A DNA stretch of 64,000 nucleotides from Pterois miles (GCA_947000775.1 CAMQGK010000008.1:4502501-4566500), one strand, 5' to 3'. Positions 11,651 to 23,440 are shown, counted from the stretch's first letter. Notes: a model not told the origin generated them from the sequence alone. A program made the numbers and translations.

Positions 11651-12029
11651 TTTTAACCCAATCCACAATCTTTTCCTAAACCTAAGTAGTTAAGTTGCCT
11701 AAACTTAACCAAGTGTTTCAAGTGCAGATAATTTAACCTTAATGACAATCTTTTCCCAAACTTACTAAACAAGTTGTTTTGTTGTCTAAACCTAACCGTG
11801 TAGATGTTTTAACCCAATCCACAATCTGTTCCTAAACCTAAGTAGTTAAGTTGCCTAAACTTAACCAAGTGATTCAAGTGCAGATATTTTAACCCAATCA
11901 CAATCTTGTCCTAAAGTAGCTTTGTTACCTAAACCTAACCAAGTGCTTCAAGTGTAGATACTTTAACCAAAGTCACAATATTTTCCTAAACCTAACCAAG
12001 TAGCTTTCTTGCCTAAACCTAACCAAACT
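11651..12029. repeat. minisatellite of about 74-80 bp units, five units
   Basis: Units start at 11651, 11731, 11807, 11887 and 11961 with YTTTAACCNNAGTCACAAT-like openings and CCTAAACCTAACCAAGTG-like ends. Units 1 and 3 (80 bp each) differ at only two positions, while units 2 and 4 (76 and 74 bp) are more diverged. The array therefore looks like two copies of a roughly 155 bp dimer plus one further unit. The CCTAAACCTAACCAAGT motif is shared with family Z sequence at 7385 and, inverted, near 23589. It is non-coding. Confidence 0.85.
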
Positions 12030-12139
12030 GTGTTGCTGGAAAGAAAATGCGCAAAAAATGAGGAATAAAGGTTTGAAAGATATTATGCAAACCGTTGTAT
12101 GAGGATACATTGACCTGGTATTCATTAAATCAGCTATCA

Positions 12140-12225
12140 AAATGTTAGCATTGTCATTTCGTACATGTTAGCATGCTGACATTAGCTTACAGCCTCACAG
12201 AGCAGCAAGCATGGCTGCAGTAGCC
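12140..12225. repeat. family G fragment
   Basis: GTTAGCATGCTGACATTAGC followed by CAGCCTCACAGAGCAGC is a block that I associate with the same repeat as 61480-62062, where AACATCAGCATGCTAACTTC is found. It is short and lacks ends. Confidence 0.4.
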
Positions 12226-12230
12226 TTGTT

Positions 12231-12624
12231 TAATAACGTTATGACATCCACATATTTTATGCCTTTACAGAAACACAAAACCAGAATATGAGTAATTCTA
12301 TATACTACGTAGTAAGTATTAAGTATTAGTCAACATCTGTGTATTTATGTTACAAAACCTATTGTGATTCATACTGCAATGGAATCCACCCTATAAAAAC
12401 CCCACCTTTATTAATATTAGAGCTTTCCTTACACAACATCTATTACATGTAGGTTCCTCGTCTGTCTCGCTCTCGCCCCCGCTCTCCTCATCTAAACCTG
12501 TTTTATATTTATGATGCTGATGATGACTTTTAGTGGTAATCTGTTATACTTCCCACAGTTTATGACTATGTATTTTGCTGATGTAGGTGTCTGACAATTT
12601 ATGATGGGGCACAAATGGCTCTTC
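12231..12624. other. stretch without recognisable features
   Basis: No gene or repeat recognised. A short TC-rich patch lies at about 12456-12490. Confidence 0.5.
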
Positions 12625-12702
12625 AGAAAGGCGGCCACACACTGAGTTGATGCTCCCAAAAAGTCTTTATTAAGCCCAGCTATGACATTTCGTCCTCATC
12701 AG
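12625..12702 (-). mobile_element. Penelope-like terminal relic with hammerhead-like motif
   Basis: On the minus strand CCTGATGAGGACGAAATGTC is followed by AATAAAGACTTTTTGGGAGC. CTGATGAG and CGAAA are the two conserved core boxes of the hammerhead ribozyme, and fish Penelope-like elements carry such ribozymes in their terminal repeats. Here the two boxes are almost adjacent, so helix II is essentially lost and no catalytic fold is expected. The downstream AATAAAGACTTTTTGG block matches my memory of fish repeats of this kind. No reverse transcriptase is present nearby. Confidence 0.4.
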
Positions 12703-14770
12703 GTGAGATGGCAGCCGTGGTGGTGTTGTATGGCTGTGACTATTGAAAGCGAATAGAAAAACCTACTAACTCATTTTACAATAGTACCAATTATTGAGGT
12801 TTGCTAGTAATCAGAGTACACGACCTTCAGACAATATATTTAAAAGGCTTCTACTTGACACACAGTTCAACTTTGCTTCAGAGTATCTGCTTGACTGACC
12901 AGTGTGATGGCCTTTATTTTAATCTCCTGATCAGATCGCAACCCAAAAGCGAGCCTTAGGCAAAGCTCATTGATGTCCAATGTTTTATTGAGATGGCTGA
13001 CAATGCACAGACCTGTAACGGAAAGGTTTGAGATTGAAGTTAGCAGAAAAGAGTTGTGTTCAAGCACAAAAAAACCCTACAAAAGCAACATATAACTTTC
13101 CCCTCATCTGGAAATGCTGAATGTTTAAAAAGAAATGGAGAAAATGAAAACGGGGATCATGTTTTGCATCTTAACTCGGTCCCCATTTAACTGTGAAATA
13201 GTGAGCCAAATCAGCCTTTATCCTAATTGGTAAATGACAAATTAGACTTTGCCAATACTTAATTGAAATGCTGGGCTAAATGCACCCACGCTGTTGCTGC
13301 CGTGCTGTTGTGAGAGTAATTACCAAACTAGTCCACAAATGTACAGAGGGGGTGAGAATTATCATTTGTCTTCATTGCTGGAGTTGCGGGGATATTGCTC
13401 TTGGGGTCAAATTAATTCATACTGGCTATCCAAGTGGTTAAAGAATGGACTGTTACACTTGAATACTGATGAAAACCAGCGTTTTTATTTTATTTTTCAA
13501 CCAATGTTCAAGCAATTATCTTTTTTTAACCCATTATATATGCTAAGAAAGAAAAGGGGAATTGTAAAATGAACTGTTTAGAGATTCTTCCTACCACCAG
13601 TGTCAGTATCTTGTTGACAGTGTCAGTGCTGTTTAATTTCATCATTTCAGTAAATAATATATTTACTTTAGAGTATTGTGTAGGCCTCGAATTCCTGCCT
13701 GAGCCCCACCTGGTAGCGAACAAAAAAAATCAGCCTGAAGCTAATATTTTATCATCATAACAGTGTGTCTTTTACACACATATACTGGTTCAATGTTCCT
13801 GGTCTTTTCTGTGGCTAGTGATGTATAACATCTACTTCCTTTCTTTCTCATTCCCCTTACATCAGAATATACCGTTAAGATCTGTGATATTGTTCCAAAG
13901 TCCCAAATTAAATTGAAATGGTCTCCGGCGCTCATAGATTATAGATGGTCTGAAAAAAAAAAAAAAAAAAAAAACATTTGTCTTTTATTTCTCTTTGTAC
14001 TTCCTAGAACATATAATACATCTCCAGATGATAAAACTTGGCATACTAATCTTGGTCTATTTCCATCTTCTACTTGAGAACTAAAGGGATTTTGAGCCAC
14101 AGATAATGTTCCTTTCTATCTCCTCTGCTCATCCCTAACCTTTTGTGTTTCTCAGGGGTAGCTATTGCCGGGAATATGCACAGTCCATTTCAGGACAAAA
14201 GAAGCAGCCTCTAAGTGCCGTACTCGAGCTGAAAAATTACTGCAAAGTGGAAATCAGATTTGTGAACATATGATTATTTCAGCTCTTTCTCTTTTTCTTG
14301 CCGTCTTCTTCGTCCTAGTTCAAGGTGCTGAAGGTCCAGGGTTTTTCTTGAAGGCGTTTCGTTAATCATTTACAGACTTCATGCCCAGTGCTGTTTTATT
14401 ACACAATTTAATGTCGGCATCTTTTTACTGCCAATTCCCATTTAGCTTATTTCTGCTGTTTATTTGTATTGTAGTCGTAAATTTACTTGACTACGTTCTT
14501 GTTTTGGAAGTAGACCTGCGTTCTATAAATACTTCAGGTCAAACCGTGTGTCATGGAGAGGTTCTGCAGGCACATTACTACGATTTATATTAGAAACTCT
14601 CATGGTGTGTTTCAGGTGACAGTTTACTCTTTTTCGAGGTTAGTGGGGGTTAAGGGCTACACATATACATGCGACATGTGACGAATGTCAAAACTGAAGC
14701 CCAAACACCTGCGGTGTCTTGAGACTCACCACTGACTGGGTTTAGCAACGTCAACTCTCGACTCATAGAT
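12703..14770. other. stretch without recognisable genes; possible noncoding conserved part
   Basis: No gene supported. Around 13140-13290 the sequence is non-repetitive with several homeodomain-like TAATTG, CTAATTGG and ACAAATTAG sites and looks like regulatory noncoding DNA, but conservation cannot be judged from one sequence. A poly-A of 22 bases lies at 13953-13974. Confidence 0.4.
13953..13974. repeat. poly-A tract
   Basis: A run of 22 consecutive A. No retroposon body recognised immediately upstream. Confidence 0.9.
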
Positions 14771-15275
14771 GAGGGCACCATGAAATCACCCATTGGTTTG
14801 TGGACTACGGTTTTGAAGCCTCAGGATCTGCATTTTGGTTGCTGGCTGTCTCCATTTTTTGGAACCAGAAGTGAAATGAGAAGGTGCTAAATAAGACATT
14901 TTTAGGTGTCCAAAATATTCCAATTGGCTTTCATGAACTGAAAATACACTGATGAAAACACAGACAACTCCAAGACCGGACAACACCATGGTAGCAACCT
15001 GTCAATCGCAAGGTAGCCACGCCCCGAAGCATACCCTGCTTTATGGTCTATTTGACTCTACATGGGACCATGATTTACTAAATGAACATCATGCTGTAAT
15101 GAAGACCACTCAAAACTTGTGATTGAGACCATAAACTCATGTTTACAATGTTTTAGGTAATAAATCAACTGAGAAATCGGCTCATTTTCTCATAGACTTC
15201 TATACAGTCAGACTTCTTTTTGCAGCCAGAGGAGTCGCCCCCTGCTGGTGAACTGGAGGTTGCTGCCTGTTCAGG
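14771..15275 (+). repeat. family D repeat, copy 1
   Basis: Blocks shared with copies at 28958, 44165 and 51490 (inverted) are CCATTGGTTTGTGGACT, GTTTTGAAGCCTCA, AACCAGAAGTGA, GTAGCAACCTGTCAATCGC, CCTGCTTTATGGTCTATT, GAGACCATAAACTCATG, TTTTCTCATAGACTTCTAT and the end block AGGAGTCGCCCCCTGCTGG. The family is interspersed, about 500-600 bp long and non-coding. I recall it as common in perch-like fish but cannot assign a superfamily. This copy lacks the extreme left end. Confidence 0.7.
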
Positions 15276-15350
15276 ATTAGCAACTATGCTATTTCACAAT
15301 ATCAACAGAATGCTTCTGGACAAACTGTCCAGCAAGGCAACAATTTTACA

Positions 15351-15362
15351 ATGAATTTCCCA
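15351..15362 (+). repeat. target-site duplication, left copy
   Basis: ATGAATTTCCCA directly precedes the SINE at 15363 and is repeated perfectly at 15659-15670 on its other side. A 12 bp duplication is the expected footprint of LINE-driven target-primed insertion. Confidence 0.85.
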
Positions 15363-15658
15363 GTGCTGAGCCAGTGGTTAGCACTGTCACCTCACAGCAA
15401 AAGGGTCGCAGGTTTGAATCCGGCTTGGGGCCCTTCTGTGTGGAGTTTGCATGTTCTTCCTGTGTTAGCGTGGGTTTTCTCCGGGTTCTCTGGCTAGGTT
15501 AGGTTAATTAATGATTGCTTGTAGGTGTGAATGTGAGCATGAATGGTCTGGTGTCTGTCTCTATGTACCCCGGTGTACCCCACCTTCACCCAATGCCAGC
15601 TAGGATTGGCTCCAGCCTCCCATGACCACCAACGGGATAAGTGATAGCAAATGGATGG
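15363..15658 (+). mobile_element. tRNA-derived SINE, near full length
   Basis: The head carries an A-box-like CAGTGGTTAGCACTG and a B-box GGTTTGAATCC, the internal RNA polymerase III promoter typical of tRNA-derived SINEs. The body contains GGAGTTTGCATGTTCTTCC and GTGGGTTTTCTCCGGGTTC, and the element ends in GGGATAAGTG and an ATGG repeat. Flanking 12 bp duplications are perfect, so insertion was by reverse transcription and is relatively young. Related copies lie inverted at 31495-31776 and, truncated, at 61376-61466. The B-box has T in place of C, so transcription competence is uncertain. Confidence 0.85.
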
Positions 15659-15670
15659 ATGAATTTCCCA
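15659..15670 (+). repeat. target-site duplication, right copy
   Basis: Perfect 12 bp repeat of 15351-15362. The first two or three bases could also belong to the SINE's ATGG tail. Confidence 0.8.
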
Positions 15671-16830
15671 AACTGAATCAGAAAATGAAGAAAGAAATTT
15701 TCCCGATGCTCCGGGTTATAATAATAGCAATAGTAATACAGTACTAAAACATATTTTGTTGTCTGTAAAATGCATCTGGTGTGTGTTCTGCACATCAACT
15801 AAAGCGCTTCAAATGGCGTGACGTTCCTTGATGTGGAGTTATGAGAATTAAACCGACAACATACGATACCTCTTGTATGTTCATCATCTCATATACATGA
15901 GAACAAAGTCAATGGAATACGTGTTTCTGCTCATAACTTATTTTTTTAGCCAGTGTTGATGGAGAAAGCATGAATCTTAACCTAAACTATCATATTTTTA
16001 GCTTCACTTGTAGCACACACAGTCCAGTATAATATAGGCTCTGCATTAGTCATGTAGAGAGTGGTTCATGTGGTCACTTGAGGCCTCTAAAGGTGTCAGT
16101 TTGCTTCAAGCAAAATGCTTGTCCCGTGGTCAAACAGTGTCTGAAACCCCATCCCACCGCAACTTATTTTTATTTCCTTCCTTTCCTAAATTAACATAAA
16201 CACATGGGGACAGTCAACCGCACACTGCTGCTCATGTTCACCTGCGTTATTTCAGTCGCACAATCAAGGCAGGCAACCTGATGTTATCTCAGCCTCCCAT
16301 GGAGGATGTACACACCAAAGGTTTTACCTCTTCATTTCCTCCCAGCGCCACCGCAGGTGTTTGTGCAGGAATGCCAACAAGCTGGCCCACTTGGGCGTAC
16401 GAAATGAGGAGGCACAACAAATGCAAATGGCAAAATTATCCTCTTTCATTAATGCCTCCATGTTATTTCAATTTCCTCCTGTAAAGAGGTTATATAGGAA
16501 TAATTATTGGGGCAAATAGTCCTGCCGATCTACGAGGAAATAATTGGCTTTTAGCTGCAGTGAGAGATTTCCTTGGCTGCCTGAACACAGAGACAGCTCT
16601 GGAGTTGCTTGGCATGCTTACAGCATTAGCAGGGGACCGGCAGTGTGCAGAGGCCCCAATGACAGGGAGAAATAATTATGAACGGAAGCGATGTTCAAGC
16701 CAAGAAGCCAATTTGTAAATGTCTCTTGGTTGCTGCTGCTGTTGTGTGTGGTTGTGGGCTCTCATGAGCACGTCTGTTTATATCCAAGTGCATTTTGTGT
16801 GGCGTCGCGTCGTGCATACCGGTGTGGGTG

Positions 16831-16848
16831 TTTTTTTTTTTTTTTTTT
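16831..16848. repeat. poly-T tract
   Basis: A run of 18 T following a GTGTGGGTG stretch. Confidence 0.9.
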
Positions 16849-17606
16849 ATTAGTGGCCGCTGCTCAAGCAGATGCTGTGATGACTCCCCACTTGTCACCT
16901 CGTTCTGTGACCTTCAGTTCGCCGAGTCTGAGCATATAGTGTAAACACTGAAGATGCCATGCTGAATTGGACAAACAAAGTGCAGGCAAACATTCACCTG
17001 AAATAATAAAAGAATAAAAAGAACAGCTTCTAAATGAAGACAGTCTAATGAAATGGTGAAATCCTGTGTGGCCTGTAGGCTATTTTTCTACAGGCTATGA
17101 AATGCATACCAATTACCACAGAGCCTGAATTTTACATCATGAATAAACACATTTTGGGGGAAGCAATTAAGCATTTTAGAGCAAGTCCTGCAGCAGATAT
17201 AGCCATTTCACAATTGACAACCAAGTTAAGCTTTAGATATATTTAGAGATATTCGTTTTTTGAGGGGGAAGGCGAAACCAAACCACTGCGGGTAACTCAA
17301 ACAGCATCTGCTAAGCCCTTCAAAATGCTTTCCCTAAACAACCCGAGGACGTCTCCAGGCCCTCTTTTAGGCAGTCATCTCTCGCTCTCTCTCAGCCTCA
17401 GGGTCTTGCCAGGCTTGGAGGCGTCACCTGGTATGGCAGACGGTGTCCCCCAGTCTCCACACCTGTCACTCCTGCCACAGTGTTATCTCACTCTGGTCAT
17501 CAGCGTTATCAGGGGGCCCCACTTCTATAACAAAGGGCTCTGAAAACTGCTTGGCAAGTGATCAGGCACATTGATATCGCCTCCCAGGGTATACATTTTA
17601 AAACAA

Positions 17607-17631
17607 AAAAAAAAAAAGAGGGGGGGGGGGG
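17607..17631. repeat. poly-A followed by poly-G
   Basis: An A-run is followed, after AGAG, by about 11 G. A simple-sequence tract likely to vary in length. Confidence 0.85.
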
Positions 17632-18100
17632 TTCTTTTCATCTACTTGAAAGTCACTTTGCACTGCGGTGGCTCAATCGCTGTAAGGAAGTGCTAAAAAT
17701 AAGGCAGATTTTTTTTTATGGAAAAGGGTGGGGAGTGGGGGCGTGGGGGAGAAAATGAATATGTATGTGCATATTTATCCGGAAAATGATTACTTGCTGG
17801 AGCATTCATTAATCGTTTTTTCATAATTCATTCTGTGCATATTCTCCTTTTATTGAATTTAAACAAACCCATTAACGGGGATTAACTTCCCTGAATAAGA
17901 CTTTGGTTCTCTTCCCAATTGCTTCCAAAAAGGGCCCCTTGTTCCGTCAAGTGGAATTACTTGCGAGCGTCTGCAATCTCCTCGGAAAAGAATTATAGAA
18001 CACAAGGGTGTGCTACACCGTCCCTCTTTCCCATTTTTGCCACTCTCCCTCAAGACAATTTATAATCACTTTTCAAAGGGTATATCCTCTCATTGTTCTG

Positions 18101-18120
18101 TTTTTTTTTTTTTTTTTTTT
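18101..18120. repeat. poly-T tract
   Basis: A run of 20 T immediately followed by CAG. This superficially resembles a polypyrimidine tract and splice acceptor, but no open exon-like frame with a recognised product follows. Confidence 0.9.
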
Positions 18121-19445
18121 CAGCAGAGGGATGTGTGGAAAATGTTTTCGCAGTAATGAGAGCATTATTGCGTGTTGTTTTTAATAACTGGTAATTTGTG
18201 TTTGACCATCATCACCATCTCTCCCATGGTTGTTGTCAAGTTATTTTCCTGGCCTTTGTTGCTGCTTATTACATGGCACTAATTATAGCCTGAAGAGAAT
18301 TGCTTTTCTAGACCCTGACCTCTTCCTTCTTCTTAAGGCCATAGTGAGGAGAAAAAAGGGGCGAGAAATGACTGAAAGAGCTAAAGGAGGGTATAGGGAG
18401 CTTTGTAGCTGATTAACCATAAGGCATACATTAATGATAATTGGATGAGAGGATGTGAACGGAGCCGTGAGCAAGAAATGCGCTCCTTTTTTTTTTTTCT
18501 GCGGTACACTCAAGATTCTGTTCATCGCTGCTCTTTTTCTCTCCTCCTCTGAAGAATTAAGGAGAGCCAACAAAAGAGTACCATCAAGTCTGGGTGAGGA
18601 TGTGACCACCTTGGGGGGGGGGCAACACAGAAAGACTGCATTGTATCCCAGTGTGTGATGCTGCCCCACATCTGTAATTACAGAGTATAGGTCAGTTCAT
18701 TTACATTTCCAGTTAAATTCAAAATGTATTCTTTTTTCTAGATAATAATGTGCATTTGTTATAGTTATTTTGTGCGGCATGATAATGTCTGATGAAATAT
18801 ATGCAGTTCAGGAGAAAACCCAATTTCCTCACATATATAGCATGCATACACTTTGCATGCCTGAGTGGTTCAATTTTAGACCATACGTGAAGGAAATCAG
18901 AATAAAAATCTGAGAATTAAAAGAATAAAAATAGGAAATGTCACCTTTAGGAAGTGGCTTATTTCTAAATGTTGCTCTATATGCATATCTAAATAGAAAT
19001 TGCCACCCTACTTGGTAATGCGTCAGTGTGGCAGCTGCATCAGCTGCTATGCGTCAGTATTTCTTTAACTTTGGTCACATTTGGACCAGATATTTAACTA
19101 TAAAGCAAGGAATCTGTCTGTCTGTGGGTATGTCCTCTACATATCTTGAGAACCTTTCATACAAAAGCAACACTTCCTTGGGGCTAAGCAATCAACGAAC
19201 GGGCACGCCATCCCAACAACGCTGCAAGGAGCTGGATGCCTGATGTTCTTACGTTACAACCAAACCCTTCGTCACTTCCCAGTAGTCAATGAGCGGGTAC
19301 TGAGCAATGAGCGGGAACCAAGCAATGTCCCGCCCTAAACGGCCATGCATTTAAACCAGCCATAATGCTCCGACAATGCTGCAAAGAGCAATAACGGGAG
19401 CCAACTGGCCAGGGCAACGGCAACATCTGGGCACTACACTAGTTT

Positions 19446-19626
19446 AAAAAAAAAAAAAAAAATACACAACACAGTCTTCTGTGTTCACATTACATACTTC
19501 ATTAAATTTATGACAGTTCTATTGTAACTCTGTCACATGGGTCTTTTATTAGCAAGTAACATTTTTGTCTTTCATCTTACCAAACTCCTCTGGGGATTAA
19601 TAAAGGTTACTCTTATCTTATCTTAT
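19446..19626 (+). mobile_element. poly-A and LINE/SINE-type 3-prime tail fragment
   Basis: A 17-base A-run at 19446-19462 is followed at 19585-19626 by CCTCTGGGGATTAATAAAGG and three TTATC repeats. A CTCTGGGATTAATAAAG block ending in a short tandem repeat is the usual 3-prime end of fish LINE/SINE pairs. The SINE at 24043-24386 ends in a comparable TCGTGGGACTAATAAAGGAC block. Only the tail is left here. Confidence 0.45.
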
Positions 19627-21064
19627 GGTAAAAGGCCTGAAGCCTGGGAGAGATGTCCTTTTAAGGACAGCCCACGGGAAGTGGAAAGAGCCAACAAGGA
19701 TATGGAAGTACTATTACTATTTACTATATATTTGCCTAGTTAATTTTCAGTAATTGTAATTGCATTATTTAATCTGAAAAACAATTTGTTGCATTTCTAG
19801 TTACCACTAAAAATAGCGGAATTACAGTAACTGTCCTTTTGACAGTGCTGCGACTAGATAGGTTGAAGCTTTACTGTCTTTATTGCTAAGCTGATCTCCT
19901 TTGACTATGGGTGCTGAATACTTTTTATGGTTTCTTATATTGTGATTTATTCACTATTGCCATTTGATGCAACTTTATTAAAGCAATGCTTTTTTTTCCA
20001 CACCTTTGTCCTTTTGCCTTTTGTGCTTGGTCCCTGCCAGTCTCCTAAGGTTAAACATGGCTGCCAGCATTATTGTTCAGGTGGATGTGTCTGCCATGCA
20101 GGTGCGCCTCAGCCACAAAGCTCAACTGAGCACACCAATAAAGGCTAGCGAAGCTAACACACCCTCCTCATGTGCTTACTCACATGTGTAAAGGCACGCT
20201 CATTGCTGATGTGCACACGCATGCATAAGCACACACAAGCAGAACATGCAGACATGGCTTTAGCTTAGTTAGTTTACCATTTATGTACCAGATGAGATTT
20301 ACTTGTCCTGTTGGCACAGCTTGAGAACAAAATGTAAACGATGCCAGCCAAACCAATTAGTTTTGATTCCAACATGAGACACGAAGCCAAATATCAGATG
20401 GGTGTTGCTGCGACAGTTTCCAACACGAGTGTATCAAAAGTTGTCCCAGCTCAAAACAATGAATATATAAAAGATTGCTTTGGCTAGGTGGTGGGAGAAT
20501 GAATGAAAGACAGAGAAAATAAAGAAAGAGATCCAGAATCGATACAAGGGGGTCTCTGCACATCCCGTCCTTCGTCACTCGCTTCTCCACCTCTCTCCCC
20601 GCTCACTTCATTCCCCCCGGAGCCCTTTGGTGAAAAAAATGTCAAATGATCACGCTTCTGTGAGCACCATCTGGCAGCTCGTGCACTTATAGCACCCATC
20701 AAATCTCTCACTTTCCTGCCAACCTACTACACTACAGTAGTACACTTAACCCTTTGTTCTGCAGGATGAAAGTCAATAGTAGCTGCTCACAATGGCTCCC
20801 CTGAGAGCACTGCAACCTAAGGTCACATCCAAAGCAAATGTACATTACAGAACCGGGTAACAACTGAATGGAAATGGCTTGTTGCTCCACTCGCTCCTCC
20901 CTTTCCAAGACTGCTGTAATGTGAGCCGCTGAGTGCAAAACCGAGGTAACACCATTCACCTTCCCATATTTACAAGAATAACACCACTTCAGGAGCAACG
21001 GAAGTCAGAGGGTGGCTGGTGGTACCACAATTTTGCACTCTGCAGCTCACATTACTGCAGTTTC
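19627..21064. other. stretch without recognisable genes
   Basis: No gene or confident repeat. Sequence from about 20880 may belong to the left part of the family A copy at 21065, because a CCTCCCTTTCCAAG block occurs there, but the boundary cannot be placed. Confidence 0.45.
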
Positions 21065-21361
21065 ACAAGCTTGACAGAGAATTACAATGGCCTTCTGATA
21101 TTGCAAAAATGTGAAAGGCTCTCGCTAAAGCCAGTGTTTGGGTTGTCCTCTGAGCTACTGTAGAACATAGCGGAGCAACATGGCAGACTCCATGAAGAGG
21201 ACCCGCTGTATATACACTGTACATATGAAGGGCTCACTCTAAGCAAACAAAAACACAGCGATTCTTAGTTTCAGATGATTATACACTGAAAACATACTTA
21301 TTAATATTATCCTCCATTTCTGCAACACAATCCCCCAAAATGTTACACACTGTTCCTTTAA
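21065..21361 (-). mobile_element. family A MITE, partial copy (TTAA-type)
   Basis: Shared blocks are TGAAAGGCTCTCGCTAAAG, GCCAGTGTTTGGGTTGTCC, GAAGAGGACCCGCT, TTTCAGATGATTATACACTG, CATACTTATTAATATTATCC and the terminal ACACACTGTTCCTTTAA. The right end sits on TTAA. The left end is diverged. It is non-coding and non-autonomous. Confidence 0.7.
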
Positions 21362-23440
21362 GACACGCAGGGTGATCGACTGACCAAAATTGACAAAAAA
21401 TGTCTTGTTTTGTGGGCACTATTTTGATGAGTTTCCTGTGGCTTCTTCAAAATAAAAGCCACTCAGTGTTTTGCCAGTTGAACCTGTTTCCATTCGCAGT
21501 ACTTAATATCGCTCTTTTGTGGTGTAAACAGAAAAAGTGATGCTGATACCAATGTTTACACTGGATAACATGCATGCCATGGGAATGGTGGCCTCCGCCA
21601 CTAACAGTGGATACTATTATATACAGAGGTAATTACTGAATGTAAATACACTGAATGGATATTGTGGGGAAAATGCCAACTATGTATAGTATCAAAGATG
21701 GGCTTTAATTTCATAACAAATTGAAGGATTACACCTTTAAACTTGAATTAATGGAAGAGACAGAGTCAATAGTAATGATGTACATGAAAACAGATCTATT
21801 TTGGAAACATGCTGTACATGAACGAAAAAAGACAAACAAGTACAAACAGGATGCATGCAAACAGACAGCAATCAGTGTCACTACAAACACTCATTCTCAC
21901 TCTCAGGAAACATATTTTCGATGTGCATGTGATGGAAATTTCTATACGTTCACTTTTTGTTGTTAACAGGGTGTCACAGAATATTTACATCACTCTGCCA
22001 AGTGACCTACAAACTGCAAAAATCGAGGCGACAGCACTGAATTATTAGTCTGGAGATGGACTTGATTTTCGCTGCATATTGTATCAGGCAAAGTGTGTTG
22101 TGAACTTGATAATCTGGTTTTCCGTGGCACCCCATGCCAAAAGCAATTGGAACAAGGCCGAAATGGACTGTGTTAGCAGAAACAGATAAGATGAATAATT
22201 CCGTGGCAATATGGCATCCAAACATTTATGTAGCATTGTGTATTAATCAGTTCAACATCGACTTGAATGCATTTATGGATAATGGACAACAAATGCCCCA
22301 GTAAAATGCATTTGGCAAACAGCTGACAGGCCAATAGTATTGTACACATTTTATCAGTGTTGTTAATTTAGACACATAATTTGTTTAATGGAAGGGTACA
22401 ACATCTCCAATTTCATCACTCCTAAATCCACCTTGAAATTAAAATGTTATTTCTGTATTTCTGAAGTAACACCCTTTGACCAGTTCTGACTTGCTAATCT
22501 TTTTCCCATCTTTTTGAGTACTTCAGATAGTGTGAACATATGGTACTGTTGCTCCGGGCAGTAAAAACAGATTTTATTAAATGCTTGAACATAATTTGTC
22601 ACTTAGTGCAGAAAAACAATTCCTAACTATCCATTTCTATGAAATCTGTGTCCCGACAAAGTCACTCTCTCGTCTGTTGATTGAAAATCATTGTGAATAA
22701 AAGCATCCGTTAAATGCCTAAAATGTAATATTATAATGAGCCTATTCCATCCAGACCAGCATGCTGTTTAAACTACTGGTTGCAGAAAGTGAAAATGTGC
22801 AGTATATAAATAACTAAGCTGTTTTCTGACACAATTTTTGGCAGTTTCAGAGGAATTTTACTGGACTGACAGGTGGAAGGTGAGTCAGCAAAATCTGGAA
22901 AAATCAGAGATGGAAATGGTGGTCATGACTGTAGAAATGAAGGGATGTGAGGCAGAGCGAGAAGCAGCGAAAGGCAGAAATAAGATTGACATGAGTGAGA
23001 AAGTGAGAGAAATGAAGGGAGAAAGAGTGCAGACAAGAGTGCAACATCTCTCGTTCTCGTTTTTGGACATAATCCACAGGACGAAGTGTAACTTTCTCCT
23101 GCTTTGGTGGAACAGACAGTTTTAAAACGAAAGAAATGACTGCCAATCCATCACAGATCATTTCTGCCCACCAGAGATATTCATAGGTCAAGTCTCAAAT
23201 TTCCAAGATTCATACTCCAATTTGCAATTTCCAAAATAACTGATTAAATTATTAGTTTCAATTTGCACTCAGTCTGGTGGTACTTTTTGTTTTGCTGAAT
23301 TTTGATTGAATTTCAGCATATCCTGTTTTGAAAATTGTGGGGAACCATAATATTAAAAATTAAAATCAATGATTACTATAACTGGGGTCTATAGTTATGC
23401 TAGCAGCTCTGTGAGGCTGTACTAAACTCAACCCGCTTGG
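21362..23440. other. stretch without recognisable genes or repeats
   Basis: Single-copy-looking AT-rich DNA. The open frame at 22838-23125 is rich in K/E/M because of a GA-rich patch. I see no domain. Confidence 0.5.

Larger units (their letters stand above)
15671..19445. other. repeat-poor single-copy tract, candidate regulatory region
   Basis: Apart from homopolymers this is the longest tract without interspersed repeats. About 16190-16700 and 17640-18660 are compositionally complex, with many TAATTA/ATTAAT-type sites (AATAATTATTGGGG, CATTAATGCC, CATTAATCG) and an octamer ATGCAAAT at 16421-16428. This resembles conserved noncoding sequence near developmental genes. That is inference: no alignment was possible, and the short open frames inside carry no domains. 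Confidence 0.35.

Noticed and set aside
11651..12029. A CRISPR-like array
   Set aside because: Units are adjacent without spacers, diverged, and the context is a vertebrate genome. It is a minisatellite.
18101..18130. Poly-T plus CAG as a splice acceptor
   Set aside because: The following sequence has no open frame with recognisable protein similarity, and the poly-T is a plain homopolymer.
19446..19626. A complete retroposon after the poly-A
   Set aside because: Only a tail-like motif and TTATC repeats are recognisable. No head or body was found.
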